64,000 nucleotides of DNA, from assembly GCA_944989445.1 (NCBI GenBank), contig CALYLW010000546.1, positions 310,001-374,000 on the forward strand. Direction: 5' to 3'. The notes below the pieces were generated by a model, which did not search any database, was not told the DNA's origin, and saw only the letters and a list, made by a program, of their open reading frames with translations. Positions within the stretch are counted from its first letter, which is position 1. Each line of letters opens with the position of its first letter. Made by a program: the position numbers and the translations under genes. Source of the DNA: Ampullaceana balthica. Its lineage: Eukaryota; Mollusca; Gastropoda; Lymnaeidae. This document shows positions 1-12,355 of this stretch, one piece after another.

Positions 1-1010
1 TAACCGCCGGTCCCTATTTGCCTTATGTTTTGAGAACCGACGAAAGAATGTTTTCGCCTCGTGTGGTCTGATGGTGGCATCAAAGCCCGCTTCCCCCGCT
101 TGCGTTCAGCTGTTTTTCGCGATGCCCTAATTAAGGGAATAAAAAATAAAAAAATTCCAAAGAATTAAGTCAATTTTTAATTCGGGATTTTAATTTTTTA
201 AATTTGTATTTTTAGGACTCGTGATTAATCGATCTAAATAAGAGGACATGTTAAACCGTTCGTTAAAGTAAGCGAGGTATTTTTCCTTAGTTTAAAAAAC
301 CCACGTCTCACCCGTTGAGACGACGTGTTTACCACTCTTGTGTGTGATGCCGGTCAATTAAAAAAAATAACATAAAATTATAAAGCTTACGGAGTAAACA
401 GTGATGATAAAATGGAATTTATTTAAATACCATATTATTTTTCAATCGTCTACTCGCCAGAATTATTGAATTTTGCGGCGCACACGCCGCCGTTCCGCCC
501 AATTTTCCTGATCCAATAGGGTTTGAACTACAGTCGCCGTACTCCCCTTCCAACACGTAACAATTACATTTAAAAAAAGAAAATATCAGTTTTGATATTA
601 ACGTGGTAATCTTACGTCAAATGCTTTTGACTTGCTGGAAAACTGTCACTAAAAGACCGAACTCGAATTTGAGGACCGATTAATCATCGCCCGGTATCTT
701 TGCTACCTCTATCAAATGACTCTCGTAACAGTCGCGGCCTTGACCGTTGTTGACATCAAACTCGCTGGCGAACTAAACTAATAGTGATTACGTGTCTATT
801 ATTTATATACCAGAATTTGGTGAAAGCGATTTGAACTCACCGTCGCTCGCGTTAGTCTCGAATGCTCCCCTGCATCTTAACCGTAACACAACAAAATCGA
901 ACTCCGGGTAATAAGCTAATACGGGCTTATTGAAGTTGCGGTTAACCGGTCCTGATTAAACGGGACCAGTCCTGATCTGAGGACCGGTGACCTTTAACAA
1001 CCTTAGTGGA
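1..1010 (-). mobile_element. Inverted, truncated relative of the pogo/Tigger-like repeat at 53093-54290
   Basis: Read on the minus strand, several blocks match the middle of the plus-strand element at 53093-54290. One is the block around 570-740, which matches 53520-53700 and contains the shared string TGACGTAAGATTACCAC in inverted orientation. Others lie around 860-960 and 70-125. The left terminus is beyond the window edge, and the right terminus is blurred by a small insertion near 950-1000. No coding capacity is visible. Class assignment rests on the better-preserved copy. Confidence 0.5.
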
Positions 1011-1331
1011 AACATATTAGAACTATCACATTCTTCTGTAATACATATTTTCTATATTTTCCCTCCTATTAAAAAAACCATTAGCCTTTGAATGGAATCC
1101 TTAAGTTTGTGTAAATGTCATTCAGTTTGGTACATTTCTCAATGTTCACGGGAATATCCTCGATATCGATGCTTAGATTTTCTGGTTGAAAATTCAAGAC
1201 TTCAAAATACATTCAATTTTTATATGGATTTTAAGTTCACATTTTTATTTTAACCATTGTTTCCTTAAGAGTCCATGATTTTTTCAAGAATGCTATGACT
1301 TTATTGGGATTGTCACATTATGGTGGAAATC

Positions 1332-1546
1332 CAGTGGCTTAGTCAGGGATTTGTAGGGATTTGGGGGCCCGGGTGCTTGGCCTCTTTGGGGGGCCCTGCA
1401 TACATGGCGGTGGCATAATATTTAATGTAAAAATAATTTAATAATTTCGGACACTCCTTTGGGACCCCTCAGGTGGGGGCCCGGGGAAGAGGGGGGCCCG
1501 GGGGACTTACGAATATGGACCCCTCTACCCCCTAGCTACGCCACTG
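1332..1546. mobile_element. hAT-type MITE with perfect 8-bp target duplication
   Basis: The 215-bp element begins CAGTGGCTTAGTC and ends GCTACGCCACTG, inverted and imperfectly complementary. It is flanked on both sides by TGGAAATC (1324-1331 and 1547-1554). An 8-bp duplication with CAGTG termini is the hAT signature. The inside is G/C-rich (GGGGGCCCGGG tracts) and has no ORF. Confidence 0.85.
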
Positions 1547-1554
1547 TGGAAATC

Positions 1555-3037
1555 TATTAATAGAATTTATAACTTGGTAACTTTCGATGATATTGAGGGT
1601 TCAACTTGTAAACATTTGTTCATTACTTTTACAGCGAAGGAGCTCATTAAAGTTGACTAAAACCTTTTCAAAATCTTACTTTTATGGAATTTTCAATGAA
1701 AATATAATGTTATATTCAATGATATATTATATTATGTAAAATAGAGCGTTCTTGCGCGTATGTATTATGCAAATGTAACAGTGACTCGAGATTCAGGATC
1801 GTTCGTTCGTGATTTTTTTTTATCCATGCAGGGCGTTAAGTTTATTCATTTTCTAAAACTTTATGTAGATACTTATTTTAAAAGACTAAGTACTAAGTTT
1901 TTTCAAAACCATTAGTAATAATACTAATAATGATAATAATACTACTTCTACTACTAATTCTAGTAAGACTATACTAAATCTAATACCAGGACTAGTTCTA
2001 ATACTTGTGTTTACGACTATCGAACGACCGCTTGCACTCATCTTTTAAAATGCCCAGGCTTATTTCCACTAATTTTAAGTCATCTGCATTTTACTACTTT
2101 ATTCAGTTGCAAAACTAAGAGTGAAGAAATTTGTGTTGTAGTTGTTGCATAAAGCACCTAGAAGATCGTTTTCAGTAAGATCACTGTATCAAAACACACT
2201 CATCACAATGTTGTTATATTTCAGAAAAGTTTGTCCTTGCGTTCTAAAAATAGCATATGACCGAACGAACTATGACGTTTTCCGGTCTTAAAAATGACAT
2301 GCTCTATTATATGACTGGAGTTTAAGGGGGTTCTAAAAATCCCCCTCCCCCACCCGACCCATGATAACCGACCGAAGCTACACGTGTAGTCTATTATTTA
2401 AAACTAGACGCCCCGCGGCGTAGCATACGCCGCAGACTTGCTCATGGAGAGTTCTTTTACCCCTTTAATTCACTTTTTTAGGGCGCCTAAGGCGCCGACC
2501 TTTTTCAAAAGCCCAACTAACTTGTCCTTGTTTGATCAATACGAAATATTAAACTTTCTGAAATGCATACAACGTATTTTATAATAGGGGTTGTAGGGCG
2601 CCTATGGCACCCCCTTTGGTTTTTTGATGTTATAATTAACCATCATCAAATCCTCTTTTTACATTTTTCCCTTTTTACAAAATTAAAATATCAGCGAAAA
2701 CAATGACGTCATATAATTTTTTTTACAGCGCATATTTAATTTGCACACCTTTTGATGCATTGGTGCAGTAATTTGGTGCGCTGCTTTCTAAAATTAGTAT
2801 CTGTTGCACATGCAGCTTCTTGTTGCCTCGCAGGGTCCGACCACGAAGAGAATTATATATATAGATGGAAACCTCTACATCATTTTTTGCATAGTTACAC
2901 TAACAAATTTGCGGCATATTTTCAGTCGATGTATTCTTTGTGGCTAAATTATTCATTATCCAAAATTCCCGATATGATTATAATAATTATATGATTTTGA
3001 AAAGACTATTTTAGTAAATGTGTTTTTAAAAAAATAA
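1555..3037. other. Non-coding AT-rich stretch with GC hairpins
   Basis: No splice-flanked coding segment is recognisable. The only structure seen is a cluster of GC-rich short inverted repeats at 2415-2610, listed separately, and a run of CTA/ATA-type trinucleotides at 1913-1990. Confidence 0.5.
2415..2611. repeat. Cluster of short GC-rich palindromes
   Basis: GCGGCGTA-gca-TACGCCGC is a perfect 8-bp stem at 2415-2433. GGCGCC-taa-GGCGCC lies at 2482-2496, and a degenerate second copy, GGCGCC-tat-GGCACC, at 2597-2611. They stand out in an AT-rich background and are probably parts of a transposon terminus. No function is assigned. Confidence 0.5.
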
Positions 3038-3592
3038 GGTACTTGTCGTTATCCGACCACCAAAAAGTTTTTAATTTTTTTAAGGGGTATTAACTGCTGG
3101 AAACCCGGGGAAACTTAGGCTATTACAATTTACAAATTACTACTAAATAAATGTTAATATAATTGTACATCTATAATATGACGTTGTGGCGTTTATTTGG
3201 CTCCTTTACTCATTTCCATGGCCGCTCGATTAGTTGGGTGTTAGCAGCGGTAATAGGATCAACGAAATGTAGGCTGTGATTAACGGTTGCGTGAGTGTAA
3301 TCCATGCCGAATTAAACAAATTACAATTGATAATACATATAGCAGCCCATTTTTTAAAATGGCACATTCTTTCATTTATCGTTTAGATTGTTTTTAATCA
3401 GTGTTGTTCTCATTCTTGTCAAATTTCAATATCGTTAAATTATAAAGTGAATATAGTCAATCTTGTTACGTATAATTTATTTTATGCTGTATTAGTATGG
3501 CTTATAAATAATATGTATATTATTTACAACAGTTAATACAAAAAATAAAAACAATTTTAAAAATCTTGGTGGTCGGATAACAGACAAGTACC
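3038..3592. mobile_element. MITE with about 36-bp terminal inverted repeats
   Basis: The left end starts GGTACTTGTCGTTATCCGAC and the right end is its near-perfect inverse, ending AGACAAGTACC. Both sides are flanked by AAAAATAA, consistent with an 8-bp target duplication, although this is low-complexity sequence. The interior is AT-rich with no ORF. The superfamily is not certain; hAT is possible from the duplication length. Confidence 0.75.
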
Positions 3593-6259
3593 AAAAATAA
3601 TATTACAGCACGCATAATACTATTATAAAATAATAAAATTACGTTGTTTGTGTGTGTGTGTGTGAAAATATTAAAAGCAACATATTTGCAATTCTTCGAA
3701 TCATAATAGAGTAAAATTGAATTTTAAAAAATACTTTAATGTAATGTTTCTTTATGGTGTCGCTATGTTTTTAACCCAATTTAGACTTGAGGTATATTTT
3801 TATTATAATTGTTATAATTGATAAACTGTCACAACTGTGTCTAATTTTAAAGGAAACATTAAAACGTTTTTACGTTTAGTGTTAAAATCGTAGTTTTTAA
3901 AATGTGCATAGCTGAAAAATTACGAAAATGGGACTGCCCGAAATTTATTGTTTGCTATAAAATCGACAGTTCTAAAGAGAACATTGTTTAGAGAAACGTT
4001 TTTTTTATTCTTGGACTGAGTTTTTATTTTGTTTTCAGATTTATTATTTTTTTAAGAAGATAAAAACTCCAGATAAATATGGCCATTTGGCTTGTAATAT
4101 GACTATTTCCATTAACCCGCTCCTATTCCATATCTCTTCCCTTACACAAACTCTACTAATGGGTACCCCTCCAGCCTCCACATAGTACGCCTCTCCACCA
4201 ATTAGTACACCCCCTCCAACAAACCAAAGCTGCCTAAGGAAGCATTCAGCCTCTCACCTCACCTTTTACGATTGTCCACTGTGTCCATAATGTCAGTACA
4301 CTATCTGATCTACTAATGTGGCATACCTTCCCTTCCCACCTAGGACCCCTCTCCTTTCTTTGCATGCGCCATGCTTTCGTTTTCAATACACCAGCCTTTT
4401 CTCCCCAGCGTCTATTCTTGTTCTTCTCTCCGGCAGCTATTTATAGTTAAGGTAATTCATAGATATTGATTGCTGGGAATGATAGGATATAATGGTGGGA
4501 GACACCACGGAGATTTGCTCAGGGTTTACAAACAGCTGCCTGTGTATGTGCTTCGTATGTAGATATGTGCAGCTCTCAGCACTATTCAGTACTGGTGTGC
4601 GTGTGTGTGTGTGAAAGTGTTTGGGTTTAAAGATTATTTGGACAAGAATTGAAAACTAAATCTTGTATAGACAAGTCTTATAACTAGAAAGTAAGTCATG
4701 GCTCACTGGTTTCAGAGACAGTGATCGCCGAACTTGAATTCCTAGTGATATCAGGACTTGGGCTCAAACTGATATGATATTAACGCCTAGAAATATCAGA
4801 ACTTAATTTTTAATTTACCGGAGAAATCAGAACTAGAACTACGGGTGATACCAGGAGTAGAACTTTAATTGATTTTAGGACTTGAAATATAAGTGAAAAT
4901 AGGAATTAAGCTCCATTGGAAATCAGGAAATTTGTAAATGAAAGGACTTGAGCCCCTAGTGAATTTAAGACCTGATCAGGTCTTGAGCTTTAGATGGTAT
5001 CATGACTTGAGCTTTAGGTGATATCTTGAGCTTTAGGTAATATCTTGACTTGAGCTTTAGGTGATGTCATGACTTGAGCTTGAGGTGATATCATGACTTG
5101 AGCTTTAGGTGATATCATGACTTGAGCTTTAGGTGATATCATGACTTGAGCTTTAGTTGATATCATGACTTGAGCTTTAGGTGATATCAGGAATTGAGTT
5201 TTATCTGAACCTTACTGTAGCCTGAACGTCCTGGACATAGGTGACATTTAACAGTTAAGAAAAATTACGTCGAGATCATACCTCAAATAGATAAGGAAAG
5301 AAATGTATTGGTAAAAAGATCCGACCATTGAATTCAATCTATTTGTGTATTGTTGTAGCATGAATGTCTTCAACTGTTTTGACTGCAACCGAGGGTCTTA
5401 CTGACCCACAGACGGATAATTATGTAAGGTTAGCCTACTGTTATCGATTCAGATCTGCAGGCCATCCCAGCTAGGATTTGGTGATGGTAGTAGTGGTAGG
5501 GATAGGGGAGAAAAAGCTGTCAGTAAATTACCGACAAAAAGGAGAGAGTGAGAGAGATTGAATGTGTACTGCACACAAAGACATTTATTGTGTTACAGTT
5601 TAAGTGTAAATTAAAAAAAACACAAAAACTCTATATAACTGTAATACATGGCGTAGGTAGAGGAAGGGGTCTAAAAAAGCTAAGAAAGAAAATAAATGTT
5701 ATTTCGTTGCCATTTTCTGCAACTGCATTTTGTTTTGAGTAGTGGTATTGTGGTATATAAATTCCGTGGCATCTACTGTGTTGCATATAAAAATTGGGCG
5801 GGGTGTGGAAGTTGATTCCTGTGTGCTTGAGAGACTATGACCTTTTCTATCTGCTTCTGATGCCTGCCTGGTTGTTAGATTGACTTATTTTTAGTTTAGA
5901 CATGAATGAATTATCTATCCACTGTGACCTTTGATTAGCTAAAACATTGATGAACTTCCAATGCAACCTTTTGTTAAAAGTTATAATTGATGAATTATCT
6001 AGTATGCCACTTTTATAGTCAAGAGCTTTACTTTGAAAGAACCAATCTTAGATACAATTTTAAAAAGAAAAATTACTATCATTGTGTAAAAATGATATGG
6101 AAAGTTAAGTTCTGTTTTAAAGTTTTCTTTACTTTGAATAATATAATTATAATAAAGTGTCACTAATAAAAATGAAATTTCCTTTCTGTAAATTGCTATT
6201 GTATAAATGAACTCCAGTTTACAATTTCATGGCTAAACACCATCGCTTTAAATCTTTTA
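3593..6259. other. Non-coding stretch upstream of the Gs alpha 3' exons
   Basis: No recognisable exon was found in any frame. It holds short GT runs (about 3647-3664 and 4597-4613), a C/T-rich stretch at 4100-4440 and the minisatellite at 4982-5202. Short ORFs here have no family features. Confidence 0.5.
4982..5202. repeat. 24-bp minisatellite, about nine copies
   Basis: Tandem units built on CTTGAGCTTTAGGTGATATC followed by ATGA run head to tail. The flank from about 4680 to 4980 contains progressively more diverged units (for example GATATCAGGACTTGGGCTC near 4750), which looks like an older edge of the same array. It is non-coding. Confidence 0.85.
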
Positions 6260-7486
6260 TCTGTATATATAAAATGAATATGTCTGTTTGTCCTTTATGC
6301 CTTAAAACCAAAATGTCTTATTTAAAAACCCAATTAGAGCTATATATTAATTATTTTAAACATTGGCTACTGTGTAAATGGCTGGTTCTTTGACCAAACT
6401 TGGTACATAAAAACTTAGTGGCACACATTAAAATACTAAAGGGCAGGGATGAAAAACCCATGGCAGGCGTGCCAGAGGCAACAAGCAGAGCCTCATCAGC
6501 CTGCACTAAAATATTACATCCTTAATCAAACCAACCAAGCTACCCTCATTTTGGGGTTTCATTGGAATGTTGGCACTTTGCTATAAATAAATGGGTTTTG
6601 GTTGAATTTTGGGCACGCAGCCCCTAAAAGGTTCGCCACCAGTGCTATAGGGCTATGTCCATTCCTTTGGGGCCGGGGCCCCAAACCTTTTTTTCATAAA
6701 CGTTTAAGACTATATTCCCCATTCAATTTTACACGATCTTGACAAAAATTGACACAGATCGATTATGATCCAGAAATCCAGAATGCAATCTACAGGAGTT
6801 TTGAACTTTACATCATGCACCAATAGGACCCGAGGGGACCTTAATGTCATTTTTAAAACTTATATAACCTTTATAAATATTATTTAATCATCTGATCAGC
6901 ATGAATCTATGGGAAGTTATTGAGCACCCCCTCAAAGTTTGCAGGCATAAAGCCATTTTAAATTATCACTCATTTAGGGCGGGGGGCCCAAAATAAATTT
7001 TGTCCGGCTATATAAAATTATTTTAAACATTGCTATTGGGTAAATGGATGGTTCTTGACCATATTTGGTACATAAAAACTCAGTGGCCCACATTAAAATA
7101 ATGTAGGGCATCGAACTCCTAAAGTTTATTCCTTTAGGGCCCTGGGCCATAATATATTTTTCATATAAGTTTAAGATTTTATTCCCCATTTGATTTTACA
7201 TGATCTTTACAAATATTGACCCAAAAATATGATCCATATTGAAATCCAAAGTTTTGAGCTTTACTTTGTTGCACCGATAGGACTGGGAGGGGAGGCCTGA
7301 ATGATTTTTATTTCTTATATAAGCTATGTAAATATTTTATTATTTTGATTGCCATGAAGCTTTAGGAAGTTATTGAGTACACTCTTGTGAAGATTGCTGG
7401 CATAAATTTTGTTAAAATCACTAGTCATTGATTTGTTTGAATTTCATTTCTTATGAGATCATTGCAATGTGCAACAGGTAAACTAG
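6260..7486 (+). mobile_element. Helitron-like non-autonomous element
   Basis: It starts with TC after an A (A|TCTGTATATATAAAATG) and ends CTAG before a T, as expected for Helitron insertion between A and T. The 3' end reads TGAGATCATTGCAATG then AACTAG|T. It closely resembles the ends of the element at 39556-42816 and the inverted end at 51974. Internally it has diverged repeated blocks carrying GGGGCC..GGGGCCC motifs. No Rep/helicase ORF is present. A small hAT MITE is nested at 6444-6644. Confidence 0.6.
6444..6644 (-). mobile_element. Nested hAT MITE (GATGGCGAACC family)
   Basis: The 201-bp insert ends in GGTTCGCCACCAGTG and its other end is the inverted counterpart. It is flanked by CTAAAGGG and CTATAGGG, a 7-of-8 match. 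It interrupts the Helitron-like element, whose sequence resumes after the duplication. It belongs to the same family as the elements at 32355-32563 and 45916-46073. Confidence 0.7.
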
Positions 7487-7756
7487 TACTATATATAGAG
7501 GCTATTCCCAAAATTATTGTACATGGGCAATTTTTGTAGAACTGCTAGTTCCTTTCCATGTTGCATGTTCAAGATTATCCTAAATGAACAAAACATGAAA
7601 TCTCCAATTATTGAATTAAAATATGGTGACATTTCTTTCAGTGATGACCTATTACTCTAATCCAGGGGTGGCCAGACCTGTAGCAACTGAGAGCCATTTT
7701 ATTAATATTCAAAAATTTTGAGAGCCGCATTGAGACATTATGGCTCACGACCCCAC

Positions 7757-7933
7757 CAATGTTCCCTTTAAGCTAGATGGCTGCGCAGATATCTGATCGA
7801 CACCGTGCAGCAGTTTAGAATTACCGAGCAGCAAAATTTTGTAAAATATTGCACATAAAATGGATGTTGTGCAACTTTGCACACAAGTTTTTTTACTTTG
7901 CACTCGGACCAGCAATCCTTAGAGGCAACATTG
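7757..7933. mobile_element. Nested MITE, CAATGTTCCC family
   Basis: It starts CAATGTTCCCTTTAAGC and ends CTTAGAGGCAACATTG, its inverse. The flanks GACCCCAC and GTCCCCAC match 7 of 8. The 177-bp insert sits inside the hAT element at 7663-10652, so it is younger. Related copies lie near 37814 and 49068. Confidence 0.7.
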
Positions 7934-8119
7934 GTCCCCACTCGCAATGATAAATTCCTTTGGTGATTCATTTTTCAAAATTATTTTTTATTCAAATTTA
8001 ATGACTTGAACATTTCAATTGTTTTAATCATAACCGTATGTTGAAGAAATATATGCGTTTCAGTTACTCAATTAAGAAACATTTAAACATGAAAATTAAT
8101 TAATAGAAACACGTTGGAT

Positions 8120-9995
8120 AAGAATCACTGTGAACATTAATTGTTATGATTCTGCGAAGAAGCCTTTGAACTAACAAGTTTCTTTAAATCTGGTTGGTAG
8201 CTAGTAGTAGAGGTGCGAAGAAGTTCAGTCAGGTGCTGATTACTAGATACTGCTCGATGCTTTGATTTTATAAACTTCATTGTGGAGTATAAAGATTCAC
8301 AGCAGTAGGTTGTACTACGAAAATGCATATAAGTCGGCAACTAGCTTTCTTAAGTTGAGGATATTTTACTTCTGGCACGAGCTTCCAGAAATCCATCACA
8401 GATTGTGATTTGTGAATCATCGCCAAACCCTGATCTTCCTTTAACTCTGACAGCTCAATTTGAGCAGCAGAAGGTTCCATAACAATATTTATAGGAAGCT
8501 GGAAAACATCTTTGATTACGTCTATCATGAATGGATTTATCAGAAAAGCGGAACAGAATTTTAGTTGCTGCAAGTCAATAAATCTGGCTAGGAAATCTTC
8601 CAGTAATCCTTGTAACATCTACACCAAGCTTTCTAAGTTGAATTCCACCCTCAGAGTATGAGCTAACTCTATTCTGAAGATGAGGAAAGTGCTTAAAATC
8701 CCGTGACAGGATATCTCTGAAGAATCTGTATTTTGTTCTGAAAGCTAAAAACAGTGTATAAGATAGGAAATAAGCTTATCCTTTCCTTGCAATGAAAGGT
8801 TCAGAGTTTGTAGATGCTGCATAATGTCAGATAGAAACATCAAATCATCCATCCAAGGTTTGTCCACCAGCTGTGGATAAGACTTGTCTTTTTCTGAAAG
8901 GAAAGCAGTAATGGGTTCAAGCAAGTCTACAAATCTGTTTAAAACATTGTTGGTAGTGCTGGTAGATAACCACCTAACAACACAGTGAAATGAAAGGTTA
9001 TCTGGTTTGTCTTCGAGATCTAGCTCACCAATGAAGTTTTTGAACTGCTGGGGATTCTTTGCACTTGAACGAATGACATTCACAATTTGTAGAACTGTCG
9101 CCATTACACTTTCGAATTTAAAATATTTGGCTGAAAGATTTTCTCTGTGAATGATGCAGTGTACAGGAAGGATATCCGGATATTTTGGATCATTCGTTAA
9201 AAGCCCCATCAGACCTACATTTTTACCAAGCTTTGACGGTTCTCCATCCGTTGCCAGACTTACAAGTCTATTTAGTGGTACACCAGCATCCATTAGTATT
9301 TTATCAAGGGTGTTTTTTACACCAATACCACGAGTGGTATCTTTCAGTGCCACCAAGTTTAATAGCTCTTCTTTTACAGTCACGTCTAATAAAAAAGAAG
9401 AACGTACACCGCCAATTGTGGCATATCTTGAATATCTGTTGATTCATCAAGAGCCAAACTGAATGCTACACAGTTCTTTAAGTCGTTCCTCATTTTTCCT
9501 TCAATATCAGCGTTAATATCTGAAATACGTCTCTCAGTGGTATGGCGTGACTTTGGAATTTGTGTTAGTTGCCGAAGTCTGGAATTATTTTGATCTGATA
9601 TTAAAATTACTTCTTAGATATTTTTCTTAGTAAAGTTGCCATCAGAATAAGGTTGTTAAGCACGAGCAATATTCCAAGCGATGACATAACTTGCCTCAGT
9701 TGAAGTGACAACTTCATTGCTAAAAGCAGAAAGTAGTGTCTGCTGCTGACACATCTCAGACTGTAACTCAGCAAATTTGCTTTTTCTCAATTCACTCTAC
9801 AGTGGATACTGCAATGCAAACTCTTCACGACTTTTTTCATAGTGTCGCTTCAAATTGCTAGCTTTGTAATTTGCTAGGGTGTTTGGCAGATGAGGCTAAT
9901 TGGCTTACCATCTTTATCAATAAATGCAAAATCCTCTTCCCATTCTGGTAGAACGCTTCTATTTTCTTCTTTATATTTTCGTTTCCTGCCATATT
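8120..9995 (-). pseudogene. Decayed hAT (ZBED/GTF2IRD2-like) transposase
   Basis: Minus-strand fragments in several frames, read from about 9995 down, resemble the transposase family found in ZBED, GTF2IRD2 and SCAND3 proteins. An N-terminal block contains PEWEEDFAFIDKDGKPISLIC followed by a broken BED-like finger (NLKRHYE). The catalytic-domain stretch at 9383-8745 has LVSLATDGEPS, HCIIHRENL and VVRWLST. The C-terminal stretch at 8618-8139 has STMKFIKSKHRAV and ELLRTSTTSYQPD. Stops and frameshifts (for example near 9900, 9800, 9600 and 8620) show it is dead. Confidence 0.85.
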
Positions 9996-11490
9996 TTGTG
10001 GATTTTTATTGAAACGGGAACAAGAAATTTAACAGTTTACATCACCAACCACTTACAAACCAATCGCCCCCTTCAACTTTTAAAATTTAAATAAGACAAA
10101 AATATTTTCAACCCTTTGTTTCTGTCCAGATTTTAAAAAAAAGTTAATTGATTTTTGTTATTACAGTGAAAAGTGAACATCATTGTAAGATTGAAAATTA
10201 TTTTTGTTGAAACCCAATAATAGATTATTTATTTTTGTCTAAAGTATGGTGGGGATAGGAGTGGAAAAAAAGGGGGGGGGTAGATAAACAACGTTGGCTT
10301 GTCTCAACCAGTAACTCAATAATTTGGTGTATTTCAAAGCCAAGTTAGCGTCCTGTCATATAATTAAAGCAGGGGTGTTATTATTAATAACACAAAATAC
10401 CAACCCCTTTTAATACTCTGAGGTGCGGTCGTGTTTTCCTTGATTCATTCAAAGAACCTAAATCTTTTAGTGTTAATAGATTTTTGTTTCAAGTTCAGGG
10501 AAAAGAGGTATATCGACGTTTTCCTGTTAAACGTATTTCATAGCATATATTTCAAACGAAAAGTTTTAATTTGATCAATTGTTCGCAAGCCGCAAAGTGA
10601 ACACAAAAGAGCCGCACACGGCTCGCGGCGAGCCGCTGTTTGGCCACCGTTGCTCTAATCAATAAATTTCACTTGAACATAAAGGGAAAGGGCGTACGAA
10701 GGATTTTAGTCATGTATTAAAAGAGTATGTCTTGGTTAGTATCAGGTGTGAATAAGTTAAATGTGTCTATTTTAGCATTAGTGGGCTAAAACAATAAATT
10801 TTGTTTCTTTGTAATAGTAACCAGTTTGGACCTTTGCTACAGTTTTTATGGAATGCCAATTGGCAAGAAGTTTTTTTAGGCTATTTAATTAAAATAGTAT
10901 GGGCATCTAAGAAATGGTCTCACTTTGTATTTTATTCAGTTTATTCGCGTGTTTAAACAATCATGGGGAACAATTTTATTTAACCCATTCCTTGAAAGCA
11001 GGAATAGCAATAAATTTTGATTCTTACATCAGCTTTGCAACTTTAGATGATAAATTAGTTACTTTCACCTATTTTAAAGATAATGCTTTTATTTCAAAGT
11101 TAATTGATCTAGAACATTTGGGCTAGCAAAAATGCACACTAACTAATAATAAATTAAGACTCTCCATTTTCTCTACAGTTTCCTATTTTATAAACACGCT
11201 TTTACATTTATGTGAATTCTGTGCATTCATTCATCTTTGAATACATGAAGTTGTACACCTAGCATCATTTTACCATAAGAGTGTTTAGGCAGCTATAAGA
11301 TTCACCAAGTCAGTGCCAAATATGCATTGTTGCATATTGGTGAACATAAGCAGAAGAAGTGTTAATAAGTGTCTCATGAGTTTACATGAGCTTTCCAGTA
11401 TGGCTTTCTTATTCCACTATTAATGGGCAGTGGTTTGAGTTTTACACTTAACACTAAGCATGAAAGAACAATAGACACTACTCTCTTTTT

Positions 11491-12355
11491 AAATCCTTTA
11501 TGTTAACTCATGGTGTCTGCTTGATTGTTTGTCGCAAAAACTTTGGATCGAATTTTAACCCACTTCCCTGTATGCTAGCGAGCTGAAATTTTGCAGGCAG
11601 ACTCGTGGCGACAATAAAAATAATCTATCAAAATTTCAGATCGATCAAATGTACTGTAATTAAATTAATGAATTTTTAGATTATCTCTATGTATCTCTAT
11701 GTAGCATGTTAATTTTTGTGCTAGAGTGTCGCGGGTGCGTATTATCCTATATAATAAAAGGCAAGTTTCTGTCCGTTCTGTCCCGTCATCTATAGCGATT
11801 GGTCCCTCAAACACATATGACTCCTACAGCCAATCATATTGAACACATTTACGCCATTTACGCGGACTTTCAAAACGAGTTATTTTTGGTGCAGTATTTC
11901 TTCCGAGACTTTATTTTGAGTTATTCGCGTTTGGGATTTATGGTCAAAAGCTCTGTTTTTACGAGTTATTTATTTTAACTATAATGAATAGTATTTTTGA
12001 CGTGATGCACATGTAATGCCGGTCGAGACGGCTGTTGGAGGGGAGTTACAACATGCCACCGAACGGTGGCGGAACGTCCTTGGACGGGCTTTGTTGCTCG
12101 TATTTGATAACCTTTTTAATATTTTCCTGCCGTATTATATTGACGATACTTTTCAAAAATATATTCCCGATCTGTAAATGTTTATGCTAGTTTGTCGCGC
12201 GGTGCGCATTATATTAAACATGTTTTACGAGACATAACTAAAAGTTTGGATTTTTGGATTGTCATGCGATGCGTATTATATTGAACATACTACATGTATT
12301 AGTTATGTCTCATATATAAAGGATTTATAGTCCAAAATTTTGTTTTTTTACGGGT
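11491..12355 (-). mobile_element. Dispersed repeat R1, diverged copy with extra internal sequence
   Basis: Both ends, 11491-11750 and 12180-12355, match in inverted orientation the repeats at 28913-29409 and 57924-58404. Shared features are the GCGAGCTGAAATTTTGCAGG block, the repeated GTGCG(T/C)ATTATATT motif and the ACGGGTTTTT end. The middle, about 11752-12180, has no equivalent in the other two copies and is either an insertion or a longer parental form. No ORF was found. Confidence 0.65.

Larger units (their letters stand above)
7663..10652 (-). mobile_element. Near full-length hAT element with decayed transposase
   Basis: This 2990-bp element has termini CAGGGGTGGCC and GGCCACCGTTG and perfect 8-bp target duplications CTCTAATC at 7655-7662 and 10653-10660. 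It carries a broken transposase on the minus strand and a nested MITE at 7757-7933. The size and gene type fit the ZBED/GTF2IRD2-related hAT lineage. Confidence 0.88.

Noticed and set aside
4982..5202. Possible CRISPR-like array
   Set aside because: Units are contiguous with no unique spacers, and the genome is eukaryotic.
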